From Nibribacter koreensis (lineage in GTDB: Bacteria; Bacteroidota; Bacteroidia; Cytophagales; Hymenobacteraceae), in contig NZ_BAABGX010000002.1 of the NCBI RefSeq assembly GCF_039541795.1, positions 1,054,001 to 1,118,000 on the forward strand: a stretch of 64,000 bases of DNA, in the 5' to 3' direction. The position numbers and the translations under genes were made by a program. The notes beneath the pieces were generated by a model that was not told the origin of the DNA, did not search any database, and saw nothing but the letters and a program-made list of their open reading frames with translations. Of the stretch, positions 16,492-23,970 are shown piece by piece. How positions within the stretch are numbered: position 1 is the first letter of the stretch; each line of letters starts with the position of its first letter.

Positions 16492-16962
16492 TTATGGAAT
16501 TGTTTCTATACCTGAGAATTTAAACAAACCATTAATTTTCTTAAAATGAATAGCAATGGAAGCACCCTCATGCCCTGGCGCATATTCTCCCGGTTGCAAG
16601 ATGGTAATTATGGCGCTGATATCAGAAGAAGGATGATTCTCCTTATGTAATCTGATATCATTCATTTGCCGGGCTCTTGCCCAACTTTCAGAACTAGCTA
16701 TGGCCCTCAATTTTCTGGAGTGGAATTTTCTCCTGCTCATCTTTTGTGCGTTTGGTCCGGGAGGCGTCCCGGCATCACAAACCAGACACCAAATCTCCTT
16801 TGAGGCTATCTTCTTAAACTCAGCGTAGTTAAGGCTCTCAAAATTTCTGAACACTTCATCTAACGCTTGTCTTATTTGCACGCTGTCAGATAAACTGATG
16901 GACTGTCCATAAGAGAGGTGAGTACAAATCAGGAAGCAAGCAAGAAGTAATAATTTCTTCAT
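16492..16962 (-). CDS. Secreted protein of unknown function
   Basis: 156 residues with a signal peptide (MKKLLLLACFLICTHLSYGQ). The mature part begins with SISLSDSVQIRQALDEVFRN and resembles the helical start of NTF2-like proteins, then has a CLVCDAG pair of cysteines and ends in HFKKINGLFKFSGIETIP, an ending common in SnoaL/NTF2-like folds. The similarity is by eye and weak. It follows murF-alr by 13 bases on the same strand and may be cotranscribed, but no functional link is obvious. Confidence 0.7.
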   Translation of the reverse strand: MKKLLLLACFLICTHLSYGQSISLSDSVQIRQALDEVFRNFESLNYAEFKKIASKEIWCLVCDAGTPPGPNAQKMSRRKFHSRKLRAIASSESWARARQMNDIRLHKENHPSSDISAIITILQPGEYAPGHEGASIAIHFKKINGLFKFSGIETIP

Positions 16963-16975
16963 CAGGCAGTCCAGC

Positions 16976-19444
16976 TTACTCGTTGTAAAACACGCGCTTG
17001 ACGCGGGTGCTTACGTTGGTGAGCAATTCATAGGGAATGGTACCAATGCGAATGGAAAGCTCCGTCAACGGCAGTTCCTTCCCGAAGACCAGCACCTCTT
17101 CTCCCGCCTGCACGTCTACTCCAGTCACGTCTATCATGCACATGTCCATGCAGATGTTGCCGATGATGGGCACGCGCTGTCCGTTCACCTGCACCTCGCC
17201 CACCCCGTTGCCAAACCGGCGGTCATAGCCGTCTGCGTAGCCAATGGCGATGGTAGCAATGACTTTGTCGGTATCGGCTACACCTTTGCGGCTGTAGCCT
17301 ACGGTATCGCCTTTAGTCACGCGCTTTACTTGGGAGATGGTGGTTTTGAGCTGGCCCACGGTCTGCAGCCCCTCCTGCTCGGTGCCCGAGGACTCTATGC
17401 CGTACAGCCCAATGCCCAGCCGCACCATGTCAAAAGCGGCCTCCTGTCCAAAGCGCACAATTCCTGCCGAGTTGAGGATGTGTTTGGTCACGTGATAGCC
17501 TAAGGTGCTTTCCACCTGCTGGGCCATTTGGGTAAAGGCGGCAATCTGCTGTCTGGAGAAATCATTGTACAGGGCTTCATCGGCGCCGGCCAAGTGACTG
17601 AAGACGCTTTCTACCTGCACGTGCGGCACTTGCACCAATACCTCTAGCGCGTCTGCCAATTCGGTCGCGTCAAAGCCGAGGCGGTGCATGCCGGTGTCCA
17701 GCTTTAAATGGATGCGGGGCGTTTTTGGACTGTTTTCCGGAAAATAGTCCAAAAACCGATGTAGCAGGTCCGGAGAGTAAATCTCGGGCTCCAGATTGAA
17801 TTGTTGCATCTTCAAGAAGCTATCCGCGCTGGGGTTCATGACCATGATGGGCAGGGTGATGCCGTGCTCGCGCAAGGCCACGCCCTCGTCTGTGTAAGCC
17901 ACGGCCAGGTAATCCACGCGGTGAAACTGTAAGAGATTGGCAATCTCATAGGAACCCGCGCCGTACGCGAAGGCCTTGACCATGACCATAATTTTGGTCT
18001 GCGCCGACACTTTGGAGCGGTAGAAGTTGAGGTTGTGCACTAGCGCGTCCAGGTTCACCTCCAGCACCGTGCCGTGCACCTGCTGCTGCAAAGCGGCCAC
18101 CACCTTCTCAAACTGGAAGACGCGCGCGCCCTTCACCAAAATGGTTTCTTGCCTAAACGTCTCGGGCCGCAGTTGTCCCAAGAAAGAATCTGTCCCGAAA
18201 TAGAACTCGCTGCCCGCCGGGAACAGGTGCTGGTTCCTACTAATCACATCGCCAATGCCAATGACCCGGTCCACGCCGTGCGCCTTGACGTCATAGGCCA
18301 CCTGCTGGTAGAGCGTTTTCTCGTCCAGACCGGCTTCCAGCAAATCAGAGAGGATTAAGGTCTTTCTGCCGCGGCGCGCTTGCTGGGCCAGCACGTCCAG
18401 GGCAATTCTTAAACCCGCCAGGTCATTATTGTAAGTGTCATCAATCACGTAACAGCCGTTGATGGCCTCTTTGCGCTCCAGGCGCATGGCCACGGGTACC
18501 AGGCGCTCAAAGGGCGTGCTCAGCTTTTCGGGTTGTAGGCCCAGGTACAGCAGAAGCGTGAGGCAGTGCAGAGCGTTCTCAAGGGAGGCGTCGTCGGTGA
18601 AAGGAAGCGTTAAGGAATGCTCCTGGTCCTGGTAATTGTAGGCTATCTTGGTTTTGTGGGTAGAAGTAGACTTGATTTTCACCTGCACATCGGCGGCATT
18701 GCCTTTCAGGCTCCACGTGAAGCTCGGAAGGTGTTGATGCTGGATGGTATGGCGCACCAGCTCCTGGTCAGAGCAGTAGATGAGTTGAGAGACGTCCTGG
18801 AACAAGAGCAGCTTCTCCTCCAGCTTCTGCTGGTCAGAGTCAAAACCCCCACTGTGCGCCGAGCCCAGGTTGGTGAAAATGCCGATGGTGGGCTGAATGA
18901 CCCGAGCCAGTTTCTCCATTTCGCCGGGCTCAGAGATGCCGGCCTCAAACACGCCAATGGTGTGCGTCTCATTAATCTGCCAGACAGACAGCGGCACGCC
19001 AATCTGCGAGTTGTAGCTTCTGGGGCTTTTGACTACGCGCTCAGTGGGGCTCAACAACTGCGACAGCCACTCTTTGACGATGGTCTTTCCGTTGCTGCCC
19101 GTGATGCCCACCACCGGCAAATGATACTGGCTTCTGTGGAAAGCGGCCACGTCTTGCAGGGCCTTCACGCCGCTGGTCACCAAGAGAATATTTGCATCCT
19201 TGTGCTCAGGCACCCCGGCGAACGCGCCCAAGTCCTCCACTACAAACTGCCTGACGCCCTGTTCATACAGGCTGGCCACGTAGTCATGCCCGTCATGGAA
19301 ATCCCCGCGTATGGCGAAGAACACTGACGTGGCGGCGTTGACCAGTTTGCGGCTGTCGGTGAGCAGGTGCTGGACCGGGTACAGCTGGGCCCATTGCACC
19401 ACATACCCGCCGGTGGCCTGAGAAATTTCTTGAAGCGTGAGCAT
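16976..19444 (-). CDS. murF-alr: Bifunctional UDP-N-acetylmuramoyl-tripeptide:D-Ala-D-Ala ligase / alanine racemase
   Basis: 822 residues from the ATG at 19442-19444 (MLTLQEISQATGGYVVQWAQ). The N-terminal half is MurF: substrate-binding domain, then GITGSNGKTIVKEWLSQLL (ATP site) and YVIDDTYNNDLAGLRIALDV. The C-terminal half (from about 455) is alanine racemase: the PLP lysine in IMVMVKAFAYGAGSYE, HLKLDTGMHRLGF, and the catalytic tyrosine in TVGYSRKG. The fusion makes D-Ala and joins D-Ala-D-Ala to the peptidoglycan precursor; it is common in Bacteroidetes. Unusual: residues 562-575 (FLDYFPENSPKT) are encoded by a copy of the 38-bp palindrome, placed just before the conserved HLKLDTG strand. 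Confidence 0.95.
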   Translation of the reverse strand: MLTLQEISQATGGYVVQWAQLYPVQHLLTDSRKLVNAATSVFFAIRGDFHDGHDYVASLYEQGVRQFVVEDLGAFAGVPEHKDANILLVTSGVKALQDVAAFHRSQYHLPVVGITGSNGKTIVKEWLSQLLSPTERVVKSPRSYNSQIGVPLSVWQINETHTIGVFEAGISEPGEMEKLARVIQPTIGIFTNLGSAHSGGFDSDQQKLEEKLLLFQDVSQLIYCSDQELVRHTIQHQHLPSFTWSLKGNAADVQVKIKSTSTHKTKIAYNYQDQEHSLTLPFTDDASLENALHCLTLLLYLGLQPEKLSTPFERLVPVAMRLERKEAINGCYVIDDTYNNDLAGLRIALDVLAQQARRGRKTLILSDLLEAGLDEKTLYQQVAYDVKAHGVDRVIGIGDVISRNQHLFPAGSEFYFGTDSFLGQLRPETFRQETILVKGARVFQFEKVVAALQQQVHGTVLEVNLDALVHNLNFYRSKVSAQTKIMVMVKAFAYGAGSYEIANLLQFHRVDYLAVAYTDEGVALREHGITLPIMVMNPSADSFLKMQQFNLEPEIYSPDLLHRFLDYFPENSPKTPRIHLKLDTGMHRLGFDATELADALEVLVQVPHVQVESVFSHLAGADEALYNDFSRQQIAAFTQMAQQVESTLGYHVTKHILNSAGIVRFGQEAAFDMVRLGIGLYGIESSGTEQEGLQTVGQLKTTISQVKRVTKGDTVGYSRKGVADTDKVIATIAIGYADGYDRRFGNGVGEVQVNGQRVPIIGNICMDMCMIDVTGVDVQAGEEVLVFGKELPLTELSIRIGTIPYELLTNVSTRVKRVFYNE
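17720..17757. repeat. 38-bp palindrome, copy 7, translated inside murF-alr
   Basis: CGTTTTTGGACTGTTTT, loop CCGG, AAAATAGTCCAAAAACC. GGAC in the left arm pairs with GTCC in the right. Read on the minus strand it is open and gives FLDYFPENSPKT in the alanine racemase half. Confidence 0.88.
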
Positions 19445-19597
19445 AGGCGTAACGTTAGTCAAAACCAAAGATACAAGAAGAAACAGGACACTGAGAACGT
19501 GTCAGAGGGGAGCACCCACTTCTTACCCACTTAAGGGCTGGCAAGTTTCAAAGCGGAGGAATGGCCTTGGCAAAACTTCTTACGCAGCAGGTAGAAC

Positions 19598-19635
19598 CGT
19601 TTTTGGGCTGTTTTCCAGAAAAGAGGCTAAAAACG
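19598..19635. repeat. 38-bp palindrome, copy 8
   Basis: CGTTTTTGGGCTGTTTT, loop CCAG, AAAAGAGGCTAAAAACG. In the divergent promoter region between murF-alr and the RarD-like gene, so not after any stop codon. Confidence 0.85.
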
Positions 19636-19688
19636 AGCCGTTGTCTGGGGCAAGCCCTACCTTTGTACTTTCTAAAGAACGACCGTAC

Positions 19689-20591
19689 GTGAAAGTGAAT
19701 AAATATTATGGCGCCGCTATCAGTGCGTTTATCATCTGGGGCTTCATCCCGTTTCCCCTAAAAGCCTTAGCCGACTACCCCAGCAGTCAGATTCTGTACT
19801 TCAGGATTCTGGTCTCCGTCCTGACCTTGATTGTGGTGTCCTTGCTGACGCGCCGCCAGCAGTGGAAGGAGACCAAAGCCCTATTCCAGGGCCACGCACC
19901 CAAGGAGAAGCGCAAATTCCTGGCGTTTACTTTGCTGGGCGGTTTGCTGCTCACGGTCAACTGGCTGGCCTTTATCTATGTGGTGAACCACGTGGACATC
20001 CAGACCGGCTCGTTTTCTTATCTGCTCTGCCCCATTCTCACGGCGGTGCTGGGTTTCTTGATTTTGAAGGAGCACCTGCGCGTCAACCAGTGGCTTTCCG
20101 TGGCCTTGAGTTTAATGAGCTGTCTCTTGGTGGGCACAGATTCGTTGACCAACCTGCTTTTCAGTTTGCTCATTGCCTCCTCGTATGCCTTCTACCTCAT
20201 TACCCAGCGCCTGCTCAAGGACTATGACAAGATTGTGCTGTTGACCCTTCAATTACTGTTGGCGTTTTGCATCATCGGGCCCAGCTACTCTTGGTTTGTG
20301 GGCGCCGAGGCCGTGCCCATCACGGGGCATTTTGTGCGGCAGATTGTGCTGTTGAGCTGGGTGTTCACGGTAATCCCGTTGTTCCTAAACCTGTATGCGC
20401 TCAAAGAAATCAAGTCGGCGACTATTGGTATTCTCATGTACCTCAACCCCATCATCAACTTCACCATGGCCTTTGTTTATTTTAATGAAGTGGCTAGCAC
20501 CCAAAAAGTTATCGCGTACGCGGTTATCTTTTTGTCGGTGATTTTGTACAACCTGCCCATAGGTAAAAAGAAGGTAGTGGCGGGGGCATAA
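19689..20591 (+). CDS. EamA/DMT permease, RarD type
   Basis: 300 residues, start GTG at 19689 (KVNKYYGAAISAFIIWGFIPF follows). The frame stays open upstream to an ATG at 19437, but that region includes a 38-bp palindrome and is hydrophilic, so it is not coding. About ten membrane segments in two EamA halves, for example LLGGLLLTVNWLAFIYVVNH and SIGYLMYLNP-like ATIGILMYLNPIINFTMAF. The start SAFIIWGFIPFPLKAL matches the RarD (chloramphenicol-sensitive protein) subgroup. Substrate unknown. Confidence 0.88.
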   Translation: MKVNKYYGAAISAFIIWGFIPFPLKALADYPSSQILYFRILVSVLTLIVVSLLTRRQQWKETKALFQGHAPKEKRKFLAFTLLGGLLLTVNWLAFIYVVNHVDIQTGSFSYLLCPILTAVLGFLILKEHLRVNQWLSVALSLMSCLLVGTDSLTNLLFSLLIASSYAFYLITQRLLKDYDKIVLLTLQLLLAFCIIGPSYSWFVGAEAVPITGHFVRQIVLLSWVFTVIPLFLNLYALKEIKSATIGILMYLNPIINFTMAFVYFNEVASTQKVIAYAVIFLSVILYNLPIGKKKVVAGA

Positions 20592-20691
20592 AAAATATTT
20601 AAAAATTTTTCTGAGCCCATGCAACCAATCATCGGTTTGAGGGCTCTTCATAGTAAAGGCGCCCATTAGGGCACTTTTCAAGGAGATGTTT

Positions 20692-21162
20692 ATGAGAAAA
20701 AGTCTTTGGTTGTTTTCCGGAATGTTAGCCATGGGTTGTACCCGGGCAGATGTTTCGCCGGGGACAGAAAAAGAGGGAACCTCCCCCAAGGTCACCTCTG
20801 GTACTGGCCAGACCGCACAACTCAAAGTAAAGCAGGTAGTCACGCTCAACCAGCTCTCTGTACAGCTTCAAAGTTTGCAAGACAGTAGATGCCCCATGAA
20901 TGCCATGTGCATTACCCAGGGCTCTGCCATTGCCACCCTTGAAGTGAAGGACGCCGCCGGCAACAGCAAATCCCAGATTCTGTATCTGGGCGAGAAGCTG
21001 CCAGCCCCCAACAACAGAGGAGACCGGTCCGCCGACTCAGTGGAAGTATCCCTGGGCCAGAAGAACTACCGCTTGATTCTCCACTCCGTGGAACCGTACC
21101 CCAACACCTCTGCTGTGCCAGCAGAAACGCAGACCATCTCTGTGACGGTACGTTCCCTTTAG
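20692..21162 (+). CDS. Lipoprotein of unknown function
   Basis: 156 residues from the ATG at 20692; an ATG two codons earlier (20686) directly abuts an AGGAG sequence at 20681-20685, so the second ATG has the better spacing. Lipobox AMGC with Cys16. The body is a single beta-rich domain (LKVKQVVTLNQLSVQLQSLQ, SAIATLEVKDAAGN, SQILYLGEKLPAP, YRLILHSVEPYPNT) with two cysteines in RCPMNAMC. The layout resembles small calcium- or inhibitor-like beta-sandwich lipoproteins, but no family is firmly recognised. Confidence 0.78.
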   Translation: MRKSLWLFSGMLAMGCTRADVSPGTEKEGTSPKVTSGTGQTAQLKVKQVVTLNQLSVQLQSLQDSRCPMNAMCITQGSAIATLEVKDAAGNSKSQILYLGEKLPAPNNRGDRSADSVEVSLGQKNYRLILHSVEPYPNTSAVPAETQTISVTVRSL

Positions 21163-21208
21163 TTTGTCTTTATCGAGTTTATTGATAGAGGGTTGTTTGA
21201 AAGAGGTG

Positions 21209-21243
21209 AGCCCGCGGTCAAGGACCGCGGGTTTCGCTTTTCT
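21209..21243 (+). terminator. Intrinsic terminator after the lipoprotein gene
   Basis: AGCCCGCGGTC / GACCGCGGGTT stem with AAG loop, then TTTCGCTTTTCT. Confidence 0.8.
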
Positions 21244-21294
21244 AGACCTTTTGGTTTTGCCCGCTCTGTCATTGAATTGGATTGCTTATAAAAC

Positions 21295-21338
21295 GAAGAG
21301 GCCCTGATGTACTTGCTACATCAGGGCCTCTTCGTTTT
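21295..21338. terminator. Bidirectional terminator with 17-bp stem
   Basis: GAAGAGGCCCTGATGTA / TACATCAGGGCCTCTTC is a perfect 17-bp stem with a short loop, with GTTTTT on the plus side and GTTTTAT on the minus side. It lies between convergent genes and runs directly into palindrome copy 9. Confidence 0.85.
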
Positions 21339-21370
21339 TGGCCTGTTTCCTGGAAAGTAGGCTAAAAACG
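21333..21370. repeat. 38-bp palindrome, copy 9
   Basis: CGTTTTTGGCCTGTTTC, loop CTGG, AAAGTAGGCTAAAAACG. Ends 8 bases before the stop codon of the downstream minus-strand gene and shares its first T-run with the bidirectional terminator. Confidence 0.85.
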
Positions 21371-21378
21371 ATGGTAGC

Positions 21379-22236
21379 TTACTTTTCTATTACCTCCTCC
21401 AAATCAAACGTGAGCGTCTGGCCTTTGTAATTGACATATTCCATCCTGATGAAGCCATAGAATTTATCAAACCAGAAGGTATGCACAGACTTCCCGAAGG
21501 GGGCAGTTGATAGGGCCACTACCTTCCAGGCGTTTTTAAACTCCTTAAACTTGGTTTGTAGGTTTTCCTGCCCTTTGACTTGGTAGAAATTATGCACGGT
21601 GGTTTTGGCCCAATCTCCCCAGCCTTTGCCCGGGTATATTTCATTGCTCCAGGTTTTGCCTGACTCTAGCGGCAACTGCACATTAGGGAAGCCGGCCACC
21701 TCCGTGAAGTTAAATTGATTTTCCCGGAAGGGATGCATCCAAACCTCGGCGGGGGTTTCAATCACACCCGTAGTCTCCTGGGTGGTAATGCGGTCTAGGC
21801 TGGCGAACTTTCTGTTCACAAAATGCTTCCGTAAGGCCACTAGTTCTTTATCTGTCACCTCAAACTGCATGGCCATTTCTTCCTGCACGTCTGGCTGCGC
21901 TACCCAACTTCTTCCGGTGGCCATCATCCAGACTTTGCTGTCAGAAAGCAGGCTTCCGTCTTTGGCCTTATACACGGCTCTGTAAATATATTCCCGGCAG
22001 GGTTTAAAGATAACTTGCCCTTTGCGCCTCAGTTCGCCCAGCGTGTCTTTTCCATTCTCCCCAGACAAACTGTTGAGGTCAGTGACGGGTTGCTTTGTAA
22101 GGTCTGGTGTTTCTGCGTAAGGGCAGGGAATCTCTTTGAAACTATATGTGCGCGGTTCCTTGCAGGAATTGAACAATAGAACCAGCACAATAAGATAAAT
22201 GTGGCCTACTATAATTGACTTCTTGTTTTGATACAT
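21379..22236 (-). CDS. Lipoprotein of unknown function
   Basis: 285 residues. Lipobox LFNSC with Cys25 after a hydrophobic N-terminus. The mature part (TYSFKEIPCPYAETPDLTKQ, KVWMMATGRSWVAQPDVQEE, WSNEIYPGKGWGDWAKTTVH) ends in strand-rich sequence such as FWFDKFYGFIRMEYVNYKGQ, suggesting a beta-sandwich domain exposed in the periplasm or at the surface. No family recognised. It is flanked on both sides by 38-bp palindromes and appears monocistronic. Confidence 0.75.
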   Translation of the reverse strand: MYQNKKSIIVGHIYLIVLVLLFNSCKEPRTYSFKEIPCPYAETPDLTKQPVTDLNSLSGENGKDTLGELRRKGQVIFKPCREYIYRAVYKAKDGSLLSDSKVWMMATGRSWVAQPDVQEEMAMQFEVTDKELVALRKHFVNRKFASLDRITTQETTGVIETPAEVWMHPFRENQFNFTEVAGFPNVQLPLESGKTWSNEIYPGKGWGDWAKTTVHNFYQVKGQENLQTKFKEFKNAWKVVALSTAPFGKSVHTFWFDKFYGFIRMEYVNYKGQTLTFDLEEVIEK

Positions 22237-22254
22237 GCTGTCGAGAATCTATTC

Positions 22255-22292
22255 CGTTTTTGGCCTATTTTCTGGGAAACAGGCTAAAAATG
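22255..22292. repeat. 38-bp palindrome, copy 10
   Basis: CGTTTTTGGCCTATTTT, loop CTGG, GAAACAGGCTAAAAATG. 78 bases after the stop codon of the alpha/beta hydrolase gene. This is the last copy before an 8.2-kb stretch without any. Confidence 0.85.
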
Positions 22293-22370
22293 ATGGTTGG
22301 TGTACGGCCACGCCTGAGGCGAAAAAAACGCGTTTATTTTATTTGCTGCTGCTTTGCTACGAGCAGACGT

Positions 22371-23222
22371 TTAGTTTACTGCAAAATTGTCTTCCAGAAA
22401 CCTGAAGACCAGATTGAAGTGCTTCAACGGCTCAGCGTGCCTGCCTTTAACGGCCACATGTTCAAACTTGTGTTTGAATTTATGGCTTTTCAACCGATGC
22501 ATCATTTTCTCAGACATGGGCGTGGAGGGGCAAATTTCGTCTTCTGTGGCTGAAACCAGAAGAACAGGGCCGTTGATGTGCTCCACTTTAATCAGGGCTT
22601 TCTGCTCTGCACTGGTGTCTTGCAACATTGCCTCAAACGCTCCCCGCAAGTTTCTCTGCATTAAAGAAGGAACAGCCTCTTCATTGACCGGTACGAAGGG
22701 CAGCTCTTTGCCTTTAAAGGTCCAGCAGGAGCTTGTGAAATGGTCTGTGTGTCCCGGAAAAACGGCATGGCTTGGCACAAGCCCGATGACGCACTTAATG
22801 TCATCATAATAACTGCCCAGAAGCAAGGCCAGGTCAGCGCCTCTTGACCCGCCAATGATGGCAACTCGGGCTTTGTTTACCTTTGGGTTTTCCCTTGCCT
22901 CGGCTATTGCACGGTACACATCTTCTAGCGCAATCTTGTCAAGGGTGGCTGGCGTCCCTTTGGCCCCAAAGTACCCGACGGCCAAGAAGGCGTACCCTTT
23001 CTCAATAAATTGGTTTCTCGTTGCTTTCCAGTAGTCGCTTGCCCAGGCGTTGCCGCCTTCTGAACCGCCAAGACCAACAATCAACGGTTGGTTCTCCCCT
23101 TTCCCTAGGTAGAGTATACTTTGGGTGTTGGCGGTATTTAAGGGTATCTGAGAAAAGGAACTGAAGGATAGCAGGACAAATACCATGAAAAGCCCTGCGC
23201 TGATTTTGTGTGTGTCTCTCAT
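22371..23222 (-). CDS. Secreted alpha/beta hydrolase (BAAT/dienelactone-hydrolase-like)
   Basis: 283 residues with a signal peptide ending near SFSQIPL. The nucleophile elbow is GGSRGAD in VAIIGGSRGADLALLLGSYY; an acid in SATEDEICP and a C-terminal histidine in VKGRHAEPL complete a plausible Ser-Asp-His triad. The layout resembles acyl-CoA thioester hydrolase/BAAT C-terminal domains. It would act on an ester or thioester in the periplasm; substrate unknown. It lies downstream of a Crp/Fnr regulator gene on the same strand with an FNR-like site between them. Confidence 0.85.
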   Translation of the reverse strand: MRDTHKISAGLFMVFVLLSFSSFSQIPLNTANTQSILYLGKGENQPLIVGLGGSEGGNAWASDYWKATRNQFIEKGYAFLAVGYFGAKGTPATLDKIALEDVYRAIAEARENPKVNKARVAIIGGSRGADLALLLGSYYDDIKCVIGLVPSHAVFPGHTDHFTSSCWTFKGKELPFVPVNEEAVPSLMQRNLRGAFEAMLQDTSAEQKALIKVEHINGPVLLVSATEDEICPSTPMSEKMMHRLKSHKFKHKFEHVAVKGRHAEPLKHFNLVFRFLEDNFAVN

Positions 23223-23274
23223 TTTCTTGGGTTTAACTGAAACACAAAACTGAGCTTTTGCCAGCCATAAAATT

Positions 23275-23288
23275 TTGACCTAGATCAA
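23275..23288. promoter_or_regulatory. FNR/CRP-like dyad upstream of the hydrolase gene
   Basis: TTGACCTAGATCAA is close to the FNR consensus TTGAT-N4-ATCAA, within a longer TTTTGA/TCAAAA dyad. It lies 53 bases before the hydrolase start and 6 bases after the Crp/Fnr stop codon. Followed by TTTT on the minus strand, it could also be a weak terminator. Confidence 0.4.
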
Positions 23289-23293
23289 AAAGA

Positions 23294-23938
23294 TCATTTC
23301 CTGGCCCGTATTCTGCTCAGCGTTTCTTGCGTAATCCCCAGATAAGAGGCAATCATGCCCAAAGGAATACGGTGGTAAATACCTTGGTACGTTGCACAAA
23401 AATGCAGATACTTCTCCTGGGCTGTGGTAAACCGCAGGGAGGTTATTCTTTCCATGAAATGCCCAAACACCGTACCCATGGAGAGCCTTGCGTACCGCTC
23501 CATTTCAGGGAAGTTTTCAAACAAGTACACCAGGTCATGCACGTGCAGGCAGAATACATCTGTGTCTTCAATGGCGTCAATGTAATAGATGTCAAGCTGT
23601 CTTTGCATGAAGCTTCTAGGCGAGTTTACCCATTCGCCTTCTTCACAGAAATATTCGCTTATCTCCTTGCCCTCTTTAATAAAATACCCACGAAGCAGGC
23701 CTTTCTGGATAAAGTAACTCTTAGTACAGACAGTGTTTGCGTCATGGACCAGTTCTCCTTTCTTGAAGGTTTTAAAGTGAATTCTCTTTACTAACTCACT
23801 TTTCAAGGCTGCAGTTAACCGTATATACTTTTCAAAGTGCTGGACTAATATGGCTTCCGGTTCGATACGTTGTTGGTTAAGGTTTGTCTCTATAAAATGT
23901 GTTCTTGTAGCCACCAGAGCCGTATTTAAGATGGGCAC
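23294..23938 (-). CDS. Crp/Fnr family transcriptional regulator
   Basis: 214 residues, start GTG at 23936-23938; no ATG is available near the expected N-terminus, so the true start may be up to 25 codons further in. Cyclic-nucleotide-binding beta-roll (FKKGELVHDANTVCTKSYFI, GLLRGYFIKEGKEISEYFCE), a long dimerisation helix (LFENFPEMERYARLSMG), and a C-terminal HTH (RIPLGMIASYLGITQETLSRIRARK) ending abruptly after the recognition helix, as in many Bacteroidetes members. No FNR-type iron-sulfur cysteines. The neighbouring hydrolases are plausible targets. Confidence 0.9.
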   Translation of the reverse strand: MPILNTALVATRTHFIETNLNQQRIEPEAILVQHFEKYIRLTAALKSELVKRIHFKTFKKGELVHDANTVCTKSYFIQKGLLRGYFIKEGKEISEYFCEEGEWVNSPRSFMQRQLDIYYIDAIEDTDVFCLHVHDLVYLFENFPEMERYARLSMGTVFGHFMERITSLRFTTAQEKYLHFCATYQGIYHRIPLGMIASYLGITQETLSRIRARK

Positions 23939-23970
23939 AGTGATGGCGTGGCTCCTCCTATTCTTGTCGT

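Noticed and set aside
19437..19688. N-terminal extension of the RarD-like protein
   Set aside because: The extension reads through a 38-bp palindrome and is hydrophilic; the family starts at the GTG at 19689.
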